From contig DYKC01000017.1 of assembly GCA_020722825.1 (NCBI GenBank), positions 1 to 15,745 of the forward strand: a stretch of 15,745 nucleotides of DNA, read 5' to 3'. The translations under genes and the position numbers were made by a program. Shown piece after piece: positions 6,722-14,090 of this stretch. The DNA is from Vermiphilus sp. (GTDB lineage Bacteria > Ratteibacteria > UBA8468 > B48-G9 > JAFGKM01). Position 1 is the first letter of the stretch. Each line of letters starts with the position of its first letter. Under the pieces are notes generated by a model. It was not told the origin of the DNA and ran no database searches. It saw only the letters and a program-made list of their open reading frames with translations.

Positions 6722-7792
6722 TTAACGGATTTTCAGTGTCACAAGTGTAAAGAGCGCAAATATTATGCCGAGTATCCAGAATCTTACTATGACCTTTGCT
6801 TCCGGTATCCCCCTGAGTTCAAAATGATGATGTATAGGCGTCATAAGGAAGACCCTTTTGCCTCTGATTTTAAAAGATGCCACCTGTATAATGACAGAGA
6901 TTGCCTCAAGGAAAAAAATACCTCCGACTATAATGAGGGAGAGTTCCTGTTTTACTATTATGGCGAGAAGTCCTATTATTCCACCTAGCATCAGGGCCCC
7001 TGTATCTCCCATAAAGATTTCGGCAGGGTAGCAGTTATACCACAGGAAACCGAGTGATGAACCAACAAGAGCCCCTGTAAAGACTGTCACCTCTTCGGCC
7101 CCTTTTATATAGGGGATGTTAAGGTATCCTGCAAAATTTACGTTGCCCGCCACATATGATATTGCTCCATATGCAAGAGTAACCATCAGCACTGAGCCTA
7201 TTGCAAGTCCGTCCATACCGTCGGTAAGATTCACCGCATTTGAAGTTGCTACGATTATGAAGGTTGCAAAGAGAATATAGTACGCGCCAAGAGGTATAAT
7301 TACATTTTTGAAGAAAGGCACGTACAGGGATGTATTAAAGTTCAATCCCGAATGGTAGTATAAGATGCATCCGACGATGAATCCTACGCCGAGTTGTCCG
7401 AGTATCTTTACCAGCGGTCTGAGTCCTTTGTAACTTTTGTCTCTTAATTTTATATAATCGTCCCAGAAACCGAAAAATGCAAGCCACAGGGAAAGCAATA
7501 TGAGAAGAATTATGTAAACGTTCTGAAGGTCTGTCCATAAAAGGACGGATATGATTAAACTGCTAAGAATGAGCAGCCCACCCATTGTGGGGGTCTTTTC
7601 TTTGCTGGCCTGTCTGAAATTCAGCATATTGGGATGGCACAAATGTTTCAGTCCCGCAATTACTTTTGAGCCGAAGATTATCAATATGAATAATGATGTG
7701 AGTGTGGCAAAAACAGTCCTTACCGTTACGTATCTGAATACATTGAATCCAAACCAGTATTTCGTAAAACCGTATAAGATTTTGTAGAGCAT
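6722..7792 (-). CDS. mraY: phospho-N-acetylmuramoyl-pentapeptide transferase
   Basis: A ten-helix inner-membrane enzyme (356 residues) that transfers phospho-MurNAc-pentapeptide to undecaprenyl phosphate, making lipid I. Conserved marks are KTPTMGG (66-72), the metal and substrate aspartates in FWDDY (109-113), NAVNLTDGMDGLA (185-197), GDTGALMLGG (262-271) with Asp263, and the TPIHHHFELRG block (318-328) with the HHH motif at 321-323, typical of bacterial MraY rather than WecA. The length is standard. The start ATG 7792 has AGGAG about six bases upstream, and this Shine-Dalgarno overlaps the murF stop codon; the intergenic gap is 11 nt, so translation is probably coupled. Downstream lie a repeat pair and then murD, the order found in many dcw clusters. 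Confidence 0.97.
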   Translation of the reverse strand: MLYKILYGFTKYWFGFNVFRYVTVRTVFATLTSLFILIIFGSKVIAGLKHLCHPNMLNFRQASKEKTPTMGGLLILSSLIISVLLWTDLQNVYIILLILLSLWLAFFGFWDDYIKLRDKSYKGLRPLVKILGQLGVGFIVGCILYYHSGLNFNTSLYVPFFKNVIIPLGAYYILFATFIIVATSNAVNLTDGMDGLAIGSVLMVTLAYGAISYVAGNVNFAGYLNIPYIKGAEEVTVFTGALVGSSLGFLWYNCYPAEIFMGDTGALMLGGIIGLLAIIVKQELSLIIVGGIFFLEAISVIIQVASFKIRGKRVFLMTPIHHHFELRGIPEAKVIVRFWILGIIFALFTLVTLKIR

Positions 7793-7803
7793 TCAATCTC
7801 CTC

Positions 7804-9150
7804 TTAACTGCAAAGGTGTTTGACAATACGTTCCATCTGCATAACTCTTGAACCCTTTACGAGAAATACATCGCCTTTTCTTGCAATGCCGGATAAATAC
7901 TTGTTGAGGCTGTCTATATCTTTAAAATGCCTGTGATTTTTACCCGACACCTCTGATATTATTCTGCTATTTTCCCCGAAGGTAACAACTCTGTCTATGT
8001 CCAGGTTTCTAATGTACAGTCCTGTATTGCGGTGGAGGAGAGAAGAAAATCTGCCGAGTTCGGCCATATCTCCTAAAACCGCTATTTTCCTCTTGAATTT
8101 TTTTCTGCTCAAACTGTGGAGAGCGACTTTCATAGAGTTAGGATTAGCGTTATATGCTTCATCTATAACGGTAAAATCTCCGGTTTTGTGAACAAGCCCT
8201 CTTCCAGAGAGGGGTTTCATACCTGCAAAAACCTCCGAGGTTTTTTCAGGATTAACATTGAATTTTCTGCTGAATGCAAAGGCAGCGAGTGCAGGATATA
8301 TGATGGCGGTATTCCAAAAATTTATTTTGAAAATATGCCGTGTGCCTTCAATACCGAAGGTGAAAAATTCATCCCCCTCTTCCTTTACAATTCCTCGTAT
8401 GTCTGCTCCTCGTTTCATCCCGAAACTCAAAATTTTTAACGAGCGTGTCTTTTCTTTGAGACAGTTAAAGAATTTGTTATCATAGTTGAGCAGGCAGAAT
8501 TTTTCTTCGCTGAGTGTTTCAACAAGTTCAAACTTTGCCTGTGCAAGTTCATACGCGTTTTTGAAAAATCCGAGGTGGGCTGATGCGATGTTTGTTATCA
8601 CCCCTGCCTGCGGTCCTGCGATTCCTCCGAGATAATGCAGTTCACCTTTTCTGTTCATTCCCATCTCAAGGACACAGAAATCTGTCTTTTTGTCAATGTT
8701 GAAAATTGAAAGAGGCAGCCCGAGATGATTATTAAGATTACCTTCCGTACCTTTTACTCTGTATCTTACAGCAAGTATATTTTTTATGAATTCTTTTGTG
8801 GTTGTTTTGCCGTCACTGCCTGTGACCCCTATAACGTAAGCCTTAAATTTCTTTCTATACTCTCTGGCTATATCTCCAAGGGCTTTCTGTGTGTTTTCTA
8901 CAATTATACTTTTTCTGTTTACAGGCGTATTTTTTAAAGATGATATAACTGCAACAGCTCCTTTTCTAACTGCTTCATCCAGGAAGTTATGGCCGTCAAA
9001 GGTTTCTCCTCTTATTGCTATAAAAACCTCTCCTTTTTTTAGTGTTCTCGTATCTATGGAAATTCCCGTGCATTTGAGATTGAGGAGTTTCGTATCCTCA
9101 CTGGTTCCTTTGCACCACTTTGCTATTTCGTATAGTTTTAACGGTTCCAT
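7804..9150 (-). CDS. murF: UDP-N-acetylmuramoyl-tripeptide--D-alanyl-D-alanine ligase
   Basis: Cytoplasmic Mur ligase (448 residues) that adds D-Ala-D-Ala to the UDP-MurNAc-tripeptide. Motifs in order, from the chosen start, are STDTR-like SIDTRTLKKGEVF (31-43) in the N-terminal domain; the P-loop VTGSDGKTTTKE (109-120, Lys115); GNLNNHLGLPL (137-147), diagnostic for MurF; EMGMNRKGEL (162-171); NIASAHLGFF (187-196), where most MurFs have Glu in place of Gly193; Lys206, the likely carbamylated lysine; PLSGRG (313-318); IDEAYNANPNSM (329-340); LGDMAELG (359-366); and VKGSR (431-435). The frame runs back to 9240, which would overlap murE by 89 nt. ATG 9150, one base after the murE stop, gives the normal MurF N-terminus and is preferred. 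It has no clear Shine-Dalgarno, so initiation probably depends on ribosomes ending at murE. Confidence 0.95.
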   Translation of the reverse strand: MEPLKLYEIAKWCKGTSEDTKLLNLKCTGISIDTRTLKKGEVFIAIRGETFDGHNFLDEAVRKGAVAVISSLKNTPVNRKSIIVENTQKALGDIAREYRKKFKAYVIGVTGSDGKTTTKEFIKNILAVRYRVKGTEGNLNNHLGLPLSIFNIDKKTDFCVLEMGMNRKGELHYLGGIAGPQAGVITNIASAHLGFFKNAYELAQAKFELVETLSEEKFCLLNYDNKFFNCLKEKTRSLKILSFGMKRGADIRGIVKEEGDEFFTFGIEGTRHIFKINFWNTAIIYPALAAFAFSRKFNVNPEKTSEVFAGMKPLSGRGLVHKTGDFTVIDEAYNANPNSMKVALHSLSRKKFKRKIAVLGDMAELGRFSSLLHRNTGLYIRNLDIDRVVTFGENSRIISEVSGKNHRHFKDIDSLNKYLSGIARKGDVFLVKGSRVMQMERIVKHLCS

Positions 9151-9151
9151 C

Positions 9152-10642
9152 TTATAGAGTTTTAAGACGTATTGCTTTCCTTGTCTCATCCCTGTCGTCA
9201 AATGGTATGGTGATATTTTTAAGTATCTGGAACGTTTCATGCCCTTTACCGGCTATGACAACACAGTCTCCTTCCCGGGCAAGGGAAATTGCTTCTTTAA
9301 TCGCTCTTTTCCTGTCAGGTATGGCTACGTACTTTTTCCTGAGGTAAAAAGGGATGCCTTTTTCTATATCATTTATAATATCTTCCGGGTTTTCAGAACG
9401 CGGATTGTCCGATGTGATAAACACTATATCTGCCATTTTAACCGATACTCTACCCATCAGGGGACGTTTACTCTTGTCTCTGTCTCCGCCGCATCCGAAG
9501 ACCAGTATGATGCGTCTGGGCTTGAGTTCCTTTACTGATTTTAACAGATTTTGTAGTGCATGATGTGTATGGGCGTAGTCAACTATGACCTCAAACGGCT
9601 GTCCCTCATCTACGGATTCAAACCTGCCCGGCACAGAAGTGATTTTTTGTAGAGCCCCTTTTACAATATCTGTGGATATATTGTGTGTCCTCGCAAATGC
9701 AATCCCGGCAAGAGTGTTGTAAACGTTGCCAAGTCCCCTTAGCCTGGTGAAAAAATCTTCTTTTTTTCCTTCAATTTCTACTGTTATTCTGTTGCCGTCT
9801 TTCTGTATACTGTAGTCAATAAGTTTTACGTCTTTGCCTGTTCTTCCAAAGGTAACGCAGTTTATTGAGTTCTTTCTCAGCAATTTTATAAAATATCCTG
9901 AGTAGGCGTCATCTGAATTTATTATGCCTGTTTTGTTGTCTTTTTCGCTTTCTGGGAGGTAGTGGCTGAAAAACTTCAGTTTTGCCCCAAGGTAGCCTTT
10001 AAAATTCTTATGATAATCAAGATGCTCATGGGATGCTATGTTCGTAAAAATTGCAGTGTCAAAGTGGATTTTTGAAATTCTACCCTGTGCTATACCGTGT
10101 GAAGAAACCTCCATAACTGCCCATCTGCATTTTTCTTCAAGCATATCATTAAACAGTTTTTGCAGGTCCAGTGATTCAGGAGTTGTATTTACAGAACTGA
10201 TGACCCTTTCTCCTATCTGGTAGGAGATTGTTCCTATGAGCCCACATTTGCTACCTGCTGATTCAAGAATCTGCTTCAGGATAAAGGCGGTTGTGGTTTT
10301 ACCGTTTGTTCCTGTAATACCGGCAACCCTTATTTTTTTTGTTGGTTCACCGTAAAAAACAGATGCCAGTGTATGAAGTGCCTGTCTGGTATCTTCAACT
10401 ATAATTTCGCCCACGTCTGAAGGCAGTAAGGTGCTTTTTTTCCCCGCAACTATTGTCTTTGCACCCCGTGATACGGCATCGTTTATAAACTGGTGTCCAT
10501 CTGCTGAAGTTCCCTTCAGCGCAACGAATATAAAATTTTCTTTTATCTTGCGGGAGTCATATGCAATCCCTTCCACTTCAAGATTGTTTAGGTTGTAAAC
10601 TTTTTTGAAGTCAATGCATTTAATCAGTTCTTTGGTCTTCAT
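9152..10642 (-). CDS. murE: UDP-N-acetylmuramoyl-L-alanyl-D-glutamate--2,6-diaminopimelate ligase
   Basis: Cytoplasmic Mur ligase (496 residues) adding the third stem-peptide residue. The motif DNPR (412-415) within TSDNPRSENP is the meso-diaminopimelate recognition signature, so the wall is DAP-type. Other marks are AYDSRK (27-32), P-loop GITGTNGKTTT (108-118, Lys115), NTTPE (152-156), EVSSHG (178-183), the probable carbamylated Lys221, GRFE (339-342), VDYAHT (354-359), GCGGDRDKSKRP (383-394) and GKGHE (465-469). Two segments differ from common forms: NIASHEHLDYH (201-211) is one residue longer than the usual NLSRDHLDYH, and DYAHT is followed by HHAL instead of PDAL. Neither removes a known catalytic residue. 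The start ATG overlaps the ftsI stop (ATGA) with no good Shine-Dalgarno, implying translational coupling. Confidence 0.96.
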   Translation of the reverse strand: MKTKELIKCIDFKKVYNLNNLEVEGIAYDSRKIKENFIFVALKGTSADGHQFINDAVSRGAKTIVAGKKSTLLPSDVGEIIVEDTRQALHTLASVFYGEPTKKIRVAGITGTNGKTTTAFILKQILESAGSKCGLIGTISYQIGERVISSVNTTPESLDLQKLFNDMLEEKCRWAVMEVSSHGIAQGRISKIHFDTAIFTNIASHEHLDYHKNFKGYLGAKLKFFSHYLPESEKDNKTGIINSDDAYSGYFIKLLRKNSINCVTFGRTGKDVKLIDYSIQKDGNRITVEIEGKKEDFFTRLRGLGNVYNTLAGIAFARTHNISTDIVKGALQKITSVPGRFESVDEGQPFEVIVDYAHTHHALQNLLKSVKELKPRRIILVFGCGGDRDKSKRPLMGRVSVKMADIVFITSDNPRSENPEDIINDIEKGIPFYLRKKYVAIPDRKRAIKEAISLAREGDCVVIAGKGHETFQILKNITIPFDDRDETRKAIRLKTL

Positions 10643-12384
10643 TCTGTTGTTCTCATAACCATCCTGTGGTCTACTGTTTTTTCAGAAGGTGGAATATTTT
10701 TACACTGCAGTGTATGCCAGAGAATATTTCTAAATACGGGTGCGGCTACAAGCCCACCATAGTAAATCGGTTTTGGCTCATCAACCATTACAAGGATAAC
10801 CAGTTTTGCTTCAGGGTTGTTAATGAAGCCTATAAATGAAGCAAGGTATTTACTTTTTGAATACCTGCCGTCAATAATTTTCTGAGCCGTGCCTGTCTTT
10901 CCTGATATGCTGTATCCAGGGATGCTGGCAAGAGGGGCTGTACCTGAAGGAGAGGCGGCTTTTTCAAGGATACTCTTAAGGATTTCACAGGTCTCTTTTG
11001 AAAGGATTTTCTGTCTGTGATTGTTTCTGCTTATCGGTATTTTTTCAGGCTCATTCTGGACACTTCTTAAAATGTGAGGATTAACAAGGTATCCTCCATT
11101 GGCAATTACAGCCATAGCCCGTATGCTCTGTAAAGCATTAATTCCCACTTCCTGTCCTATAGGCACTGCCGTTATTGAGTAATCCGACCAGTTGTTAAGA
11201 TCCCTCAATATGCCGTTAATCTCACCTGGCAGGTCAATCCCTGTAGTTGTGCCGAAACCAAAACGAACACAATAGTTATGTAACTTTTCTTCCCCAAGTT
11301 TCATTGCTATCTTGACCGTGCCAATATTGCTGGATTTTTCAATAACCTCACTTACGGTGAGTTTTTCATAAGGATGGACATCTCTCAAGTAATGATTCCT
11401 GACCAGCCATTTTCCTCTTTCACAGTATATTATATCTGTCGGAGAGAGAACGTTTTCTTCAATTGCAGCGGCTGTAGTCACTATCTTGAAGGTGGAGCCC
11501 GGTTCAAAAAGGTCGGTAATAGCTCTGTTTCTTCTCTCCGAAGCACTGAAGCGTTCAGGAAAGTTCGGATTATAATTGGGCAGGTTTGCCAGAGCTAGAA
11601 TTTCTCCTGTTTCATAGTCCATGATAATCGCTGAAACGCTTGAAGCCTTATACCTGCTGTAGGCAGTTTTCAGTTCTTCCTCAACTATGAATTGAAGTCC
11701 CAGGTCTATTGTAAGGTAGATGTCCTTACCCGGTTCCGGAGGTTCTAAACTTTTTTCTATGGAGTGGATGAGTTCACCGGAACCATCTTTTAAAACAAGA
11801 GATGTACCTTCTTTTCCCTGGAGAAGTCCGTTGTAGTAAAGTTCTACGCCTTCCAGTCCGTAACCGTCTGTGTCTGCAAATCCTATTATGTGACAGGCAA
11901 GTGTATCGTTTGGATAAACACGTTTATACCCGGGTTGGAAAACTGTTCCGGGCAAATTTGCTGACTTTAATTCGGTATACTCTTTCAGAGATAACTCTTT
12001 TTTAATAAGCGGATATTTCTGGTTGATTTTTTCTTCAATCTCTGAGGGCTTAACGTCAAGAATGGAGATGAGTTCTTTTTTCAGTCTTTCTGTGTAGGCA
12101 GGTTCTCTCTTTTCCGCGTGTTTGATTTCCCATGAATCCAGATAAAGCGAGTAGAAAGGAACGCTCATCGCCAGGATTACCCCGTTCCTGTCATAAACGG
12201 TCCCTCTTGGGACAGGGACCTTTATTTTTTCATATGTTCTCTCAGTTTCACCTGCATGACTGAAGACCTGAATCTTAAGCAGGTAACAGAGTACTATAAG
12301 AAACAAGGTTGTAAAAATAATCCTTGTTCCTGCCATTCTTACTTCAAAAGAGTTTTTATTCCGTTCCGGCTTCGGCGGTTTCAT
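10639..12384 (-). CDS. ftsI: FtsI-type penicillin-binding protein (class B PBP, septal transpeptidase)
   Basis: A bitopic class B PBP (581 residues) that cross-links septal peptidoglycan. It has a short basic cytoplasmic tail, one membrane helix (about 20-38), the dimerisation/pedestal domain beginning with PRGTVYDRNG (59-68), and a C-terminal transpeptidase. The three active-site motifs are intact: SxxK as GSTFK (nucleophile Ser297, Lys300), SxN as SSN (351-353), and KTGT (496-499). There is no PASTA repeat after the transpeptidase domain, unlike the Firmicutes Pbp2x/SpoVD type. The start at ATG 12384 has AGGAG (12398-12394) nine bases upstream and overlaps the ftsL-like gene by 29 nt. A later ATG at 12336 would avoid the overlap but has no Shine-Dalgarno and starts just before the membrane helix. 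Partner of FtsW encoded downstream. Confidence 0.96.
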   Translation of the reverse strand: MKPPKPERNKNSFEVRMAGTRIIFTTLFLIVLCYLLKIQVFSHAGETERTYEKIKVPVPRGTVYDRNGVILAMSVPFYSLYLDSWEIKHAEKREPAYTERLKKELISILDVKPSEIEEKINQKYPLIKKELSLKEYTELKSANLPGTVFQPGYKRVYPNDTLACHIIGFADTDGYGLEGVELYYNGLLQGKEGTSLVLKDGSGELIHSIEKSLEPPEPGKDIYLTIDLGLQFIVEEELKTAYSRYKASSVSAIIMDYETGEILALANLPNYNPNFPERFSASERRNRAITDLFEPGSTFKIVTTAAAIEENVLSPTDIIYCERGKWLVRNHYLRDVHPYEKLTVSEVIEKSSNIGTVKIAMKLGEEKLHNYCVRFGFGTTTGIDLPGEINGILRDLNNWSDYSITAVPIGQEVGINALQSIRAMAVIANGGYLVNPHILRSVQNEPEKIPISRNNHRQKILSKETCEILKSILEKAASPSGTAPLASIPGYSISGKTGTAQKIIDGRYSKSKYLASFIGFINNPEAKLVILVMVDEPKPIYYGGLVAAPVFRNILWHTLQCKNIPPSEKTVDHRMVMRTTE

Positions 12385-12685
12385 TAAATTTCGCTCCTAC
12401 TTTATCCTCTCTTATGTCAATATAACACCATTTAGATGGATTGATTAAGTTTATGCCTGATGACTTTGCCATTTTTAAAAGATTTTCGGGTGACGAGAAA
12501 CTTAAAATTTTGGCCTTGTAGTTTCTGTTCAGCATTGTCAGTTCGTCATATTGTTTTTTAGCCATCTCCATTTTATAACCTATCGCCACGAGTTTGCAGT
12601 AGAGGAATACGTAAAAACATAAAAAGACCCACAGTATGATTAAAAACACTCCAAGAGGTGATAGTGACCACCCGCGTTTCTTCAT
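12356..12685 (-). CDS. ftsL: FtsL-like bitopic cell-division protein
   Basis: A small protein (109 residues) with a basic N-terminus, one hydrophobic helix (about residues 10-32) and then a charged helical stretch (about 35-62) suited to a short coiled coil. It ends in a SPENLLKMAKSSGINLINP segment of the kind seen in FtsL/DivIC proteins. Sequence similarity in this family is very low, so the call rests mainly on size, topology and position between rsmH and ftsI, where ftsL normally lies. It would sit in the inner membrane and link FtsQ-like and FtsB-like partners to FtsW and FtsI. An ATG at 12697 would also work, but ATG 12685 overlaps the rsmH stop as ATGA and gives MKKRGWS; it is preferred. 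Confidence 0.75.
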   Translation of the reverse strand: MKKRGWSLSPLGVFLIILWVFLCFYVFLYCKLVAIGYKMEMAKKQYDELTMLNRNYKAKILSFSSPENLLKMAKSSGINLINPSKWCYIDIREDKVGAKFNETAEAGTE

Positions 12686-13542
12686 AATTTCTCGCATACC
12701 CGCATCTTTGCACTTCTGCTCTCAGGATTTTTCAAGAGTTCTTCTTTGCCAGCAGTTACGGGTTTTTTTGTCAAAACGGTCAGTTGTTCGTTTCCCCTGA
12801 AAAAATGTTTTACAATTCTATCTTCAATAGAGTGAAAAGAAATTACAACAAGCCGTCCCCCACTTTTAAGTGCATCTACGGCTTTATTTAGACCCATTTT
12901 TATTGTTTCCACTTCATCGTTTACTGCCATCCTTAAGGCCATAAAAAATTTCGTGGCGGGGTGGATTTTTCCCCTATACCTGAAGTATTTCACTATGAAA
13001 TCTGACAGTTCAGTTGTTGTCCTGAACTCTTTTTTTTTCCGTCTTTCAATAAGTGCGGAGACAAACCTTCTCGCCTTTTTTATCTCTCCGTATTTTTCAA
13101 ACAGATAGACAAGGTCATTTCGGTTCCACCTGTTTATTATCTCTCCCGCAGTTAGACAGGAGTTTCTGTCATATCTCATATCCAGCGGTCCCTCTAACTG
13201 AAAACTGAAACCCCGTTTTGCGTCTTCTATCTGGTTGCTTGAAAAGCCGAGGTCCATAAGGATTCCGTCCACAGTTTCAATCCCTTCCTGTTTCAGTACA
13301 CTGTCAAGTTTCTCATAACCTGAATGGATCGGCCTGAAATTTTTAAAGCCGGAAAGTTTATTTGTAACATCTTTAATGGCATCTATATCCTTATCCAGTC
13401 CATAGAGAATAATATTCCTTTCTTTTTCCAGTATGCACAGGCTGTGTCCCCCATGTCCGCACGTTGCATCAACATAGACACCACCTTCCTTGATATTCAG
13501 ATATTTGAGCACATCCTCCCTCATTACAGGATAGTGTCCCAT
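12682..13542 (-). CDS. rsmH: 16S rRNA (cytosine-1402-N4) methyltransferase
   Basis: RsmH/MraW (286 residues, slightly shorter than the usual 300-315) uses S-adenosylmethionine to methylate N4 of C1402 in 16S rRNA. It shows the full family set: HYPVMREDVLKYL (3-15), SAM-binding VDATCGHGGHS (24-34), GLDKDIDAI (48-56), MDLGFSSNQ (96-104), RGFSF and GPLDMR (110-123), YGEIKKARR (151-159), HPATKFFMALRMAVNDE (194-210), VISFHSIEDRIVK (233-245), and the C-terminal NPESRSAKMR (272-281), where the second residue after Asn is Glu rather than the more common Arg. Start ATG 13542 is joined to the mraZ stop as TAATG, with GGAG about five bases upstream. It is the second gene of the cluster, as in most dcw operons. 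Confidence 0.97.
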   Translation of the reverse strand: MGHYPVMREDVLKYLNIKEGGVYVDATCGHGGHSLCILEKERNIILYGLDKDIDAIKDVTNKLSGFKNFRPIHSGYEKLDSVLKQEGIETVDGILMDLGFSSNQIEDAKRGFSFQLEGPLDMRYDRNSCLTAGEIINRWNRNDLVYLFEKYGEIKKARRFVSALIERRKKKEFRTTTELSDFIVKYFRYRGKIHPATKFFMALRMAVNDEVETIKMGLNKAVDALKSGGRLVVISFHSIEDRIVKHFFRGNEQLTVLTKKPVTAGKEELLKNPESRSAKMRVCEKL

Positions 13543-13982
13543 TACAACTCCATCAATTTTTCTGATATCTCCTCATATGTTTTTAATGAATCCGTATAGT
13601 ATTTTATCCACCGATTTTCATCCCACAACTCAATTCTTGTTCCTGCTCCTATTATGACTACATTTTCGTCTATTCCCGCGTATTTAAGAAGGCCTGCAGG
13701 GATGAGAACCCTTCCCTGTTTATCCATATTTGACTGGAATGCCCCTGAGAAAAAAAGACGTGTGAAGGTTCGCGGATTTCCTCTTGTGAAAGGTAGTTCT
13801 TTGAGTTTTGCACTCTGGATCTTCCATTCCTTTTCAGAAAAAATAAAAAGGCAGTTTTCTAACCCTTTGATAATATAAACAGAACTTTTATTTCTGGACG
13901 AAATCAGACTCCGCAATTTTGCAGGAATAACGATTCTGCCCTGTTTATCAGTCTTTCCCCTGAATTCCCCAAAATATACCAT
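13542..13982 (-). CDS. mraZ: MraZ transcriptional regulator of the dcw cluster
   Basis: A 146-residue protein with two tandem SpoVT-AbrB-like halves. Each carries the MraZ signature: DKQGRIVIPAKLR (12-24) and DKQGRVLIPAGLL (87-99), joined by NPRTFTRLFFSGA (69-81). MraZ forms ring oligomers that bind repeats upstream of its own gene and usually repress the dcw cluster. The frame extends nine codons upstream to a GTG at 14009, but that codon lies at the -10 box of the promoter, upstream of the predicted transcription start. ATG 13982 has AAAGGA five bases before it and is the supported start. First gene of the operon; its stop overlaps the rsmH start (TAATG). Confidence 0.96.
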   Translation of the reverse strand: MVYFGEFRGKTDKQGRIVIPAKLRSLISSRNKSSVYIIKGLENCLFIFSEKEWKIQSAKLKELPFTRGNPRTFTRLFFSGAFQSNMDKQGRVLIPAGLLKYAGIDENVVIIGAGTRIELWDENRWIKYYTDSLKTYEEISEKLMEL

Positions 13983-14000
13983 TTTGTTCCTTTCCTCTAT

Positions 14001-14029
14001 ATTAAACACCCATAAAAAATTCTTGTCAA
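14001..14029 (-). promoter_or_regulatory. consensus sigma70 promoter of the dcw operon
   Basis: On the minus strand a perfect TTGACA (14029-14024), a 17-bp spacer and TTTAAT (14006-14001) precede mraZ. An A-rich stretch directly upstream of the -35 could act as an UP element. Transcription should begin near 13994, leaving a leader of about 12 nt that still contains the mraZ Shine-Dalgarno. A single TGGG (14012-14009) lies in the spacer. Confidence 0.8.
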
Positions 14030-14035
14030 GTTTAT

Positions 14036-14074
14036 TTTTTTCTCAGGAGGAAAGTGGGATTAAGAGAGAAAAAA
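14036..14074. repeat. 9-bp inverted repeat between rhaI and the mraZ promoter
   Basis: TTTTTTCTC (14036-14044) and GAGAAAAAA (14066-14074) are perfect complements around a 21-nt centre. As RNA from the minus strand this is a hairpin 17 nt after the isomerase stop, but it lacks a GC-rich stem and trailing T run, so it is not a standard terminator. It directly abuts the mraZ promoter. Confidence 0.5.
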
Positions 14075-14090
14075 TGTCTACTCAATATAT

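Noticed and set aside
6709..6723. Terminator-like TGGGAGAG plus seven T on the plus strand
   Set aside because: It points against the direction of the operon, and no plus-strand gene ends here; the partner stem is distant and interrupted.
7804..9240. Longer murF starting at 9240
   Set aside because: The extra 30 residues overlap the murE 3' end by 89 nt and do not resemble MurF; ATG 9150 gives the normal N-terminus.
12685..12697. Longer ftsL start at 12697
   Set aside because: Possible, but the ATGA overlap at 12685 matches the packing of the other genes and gives a typical basic N-terminus.
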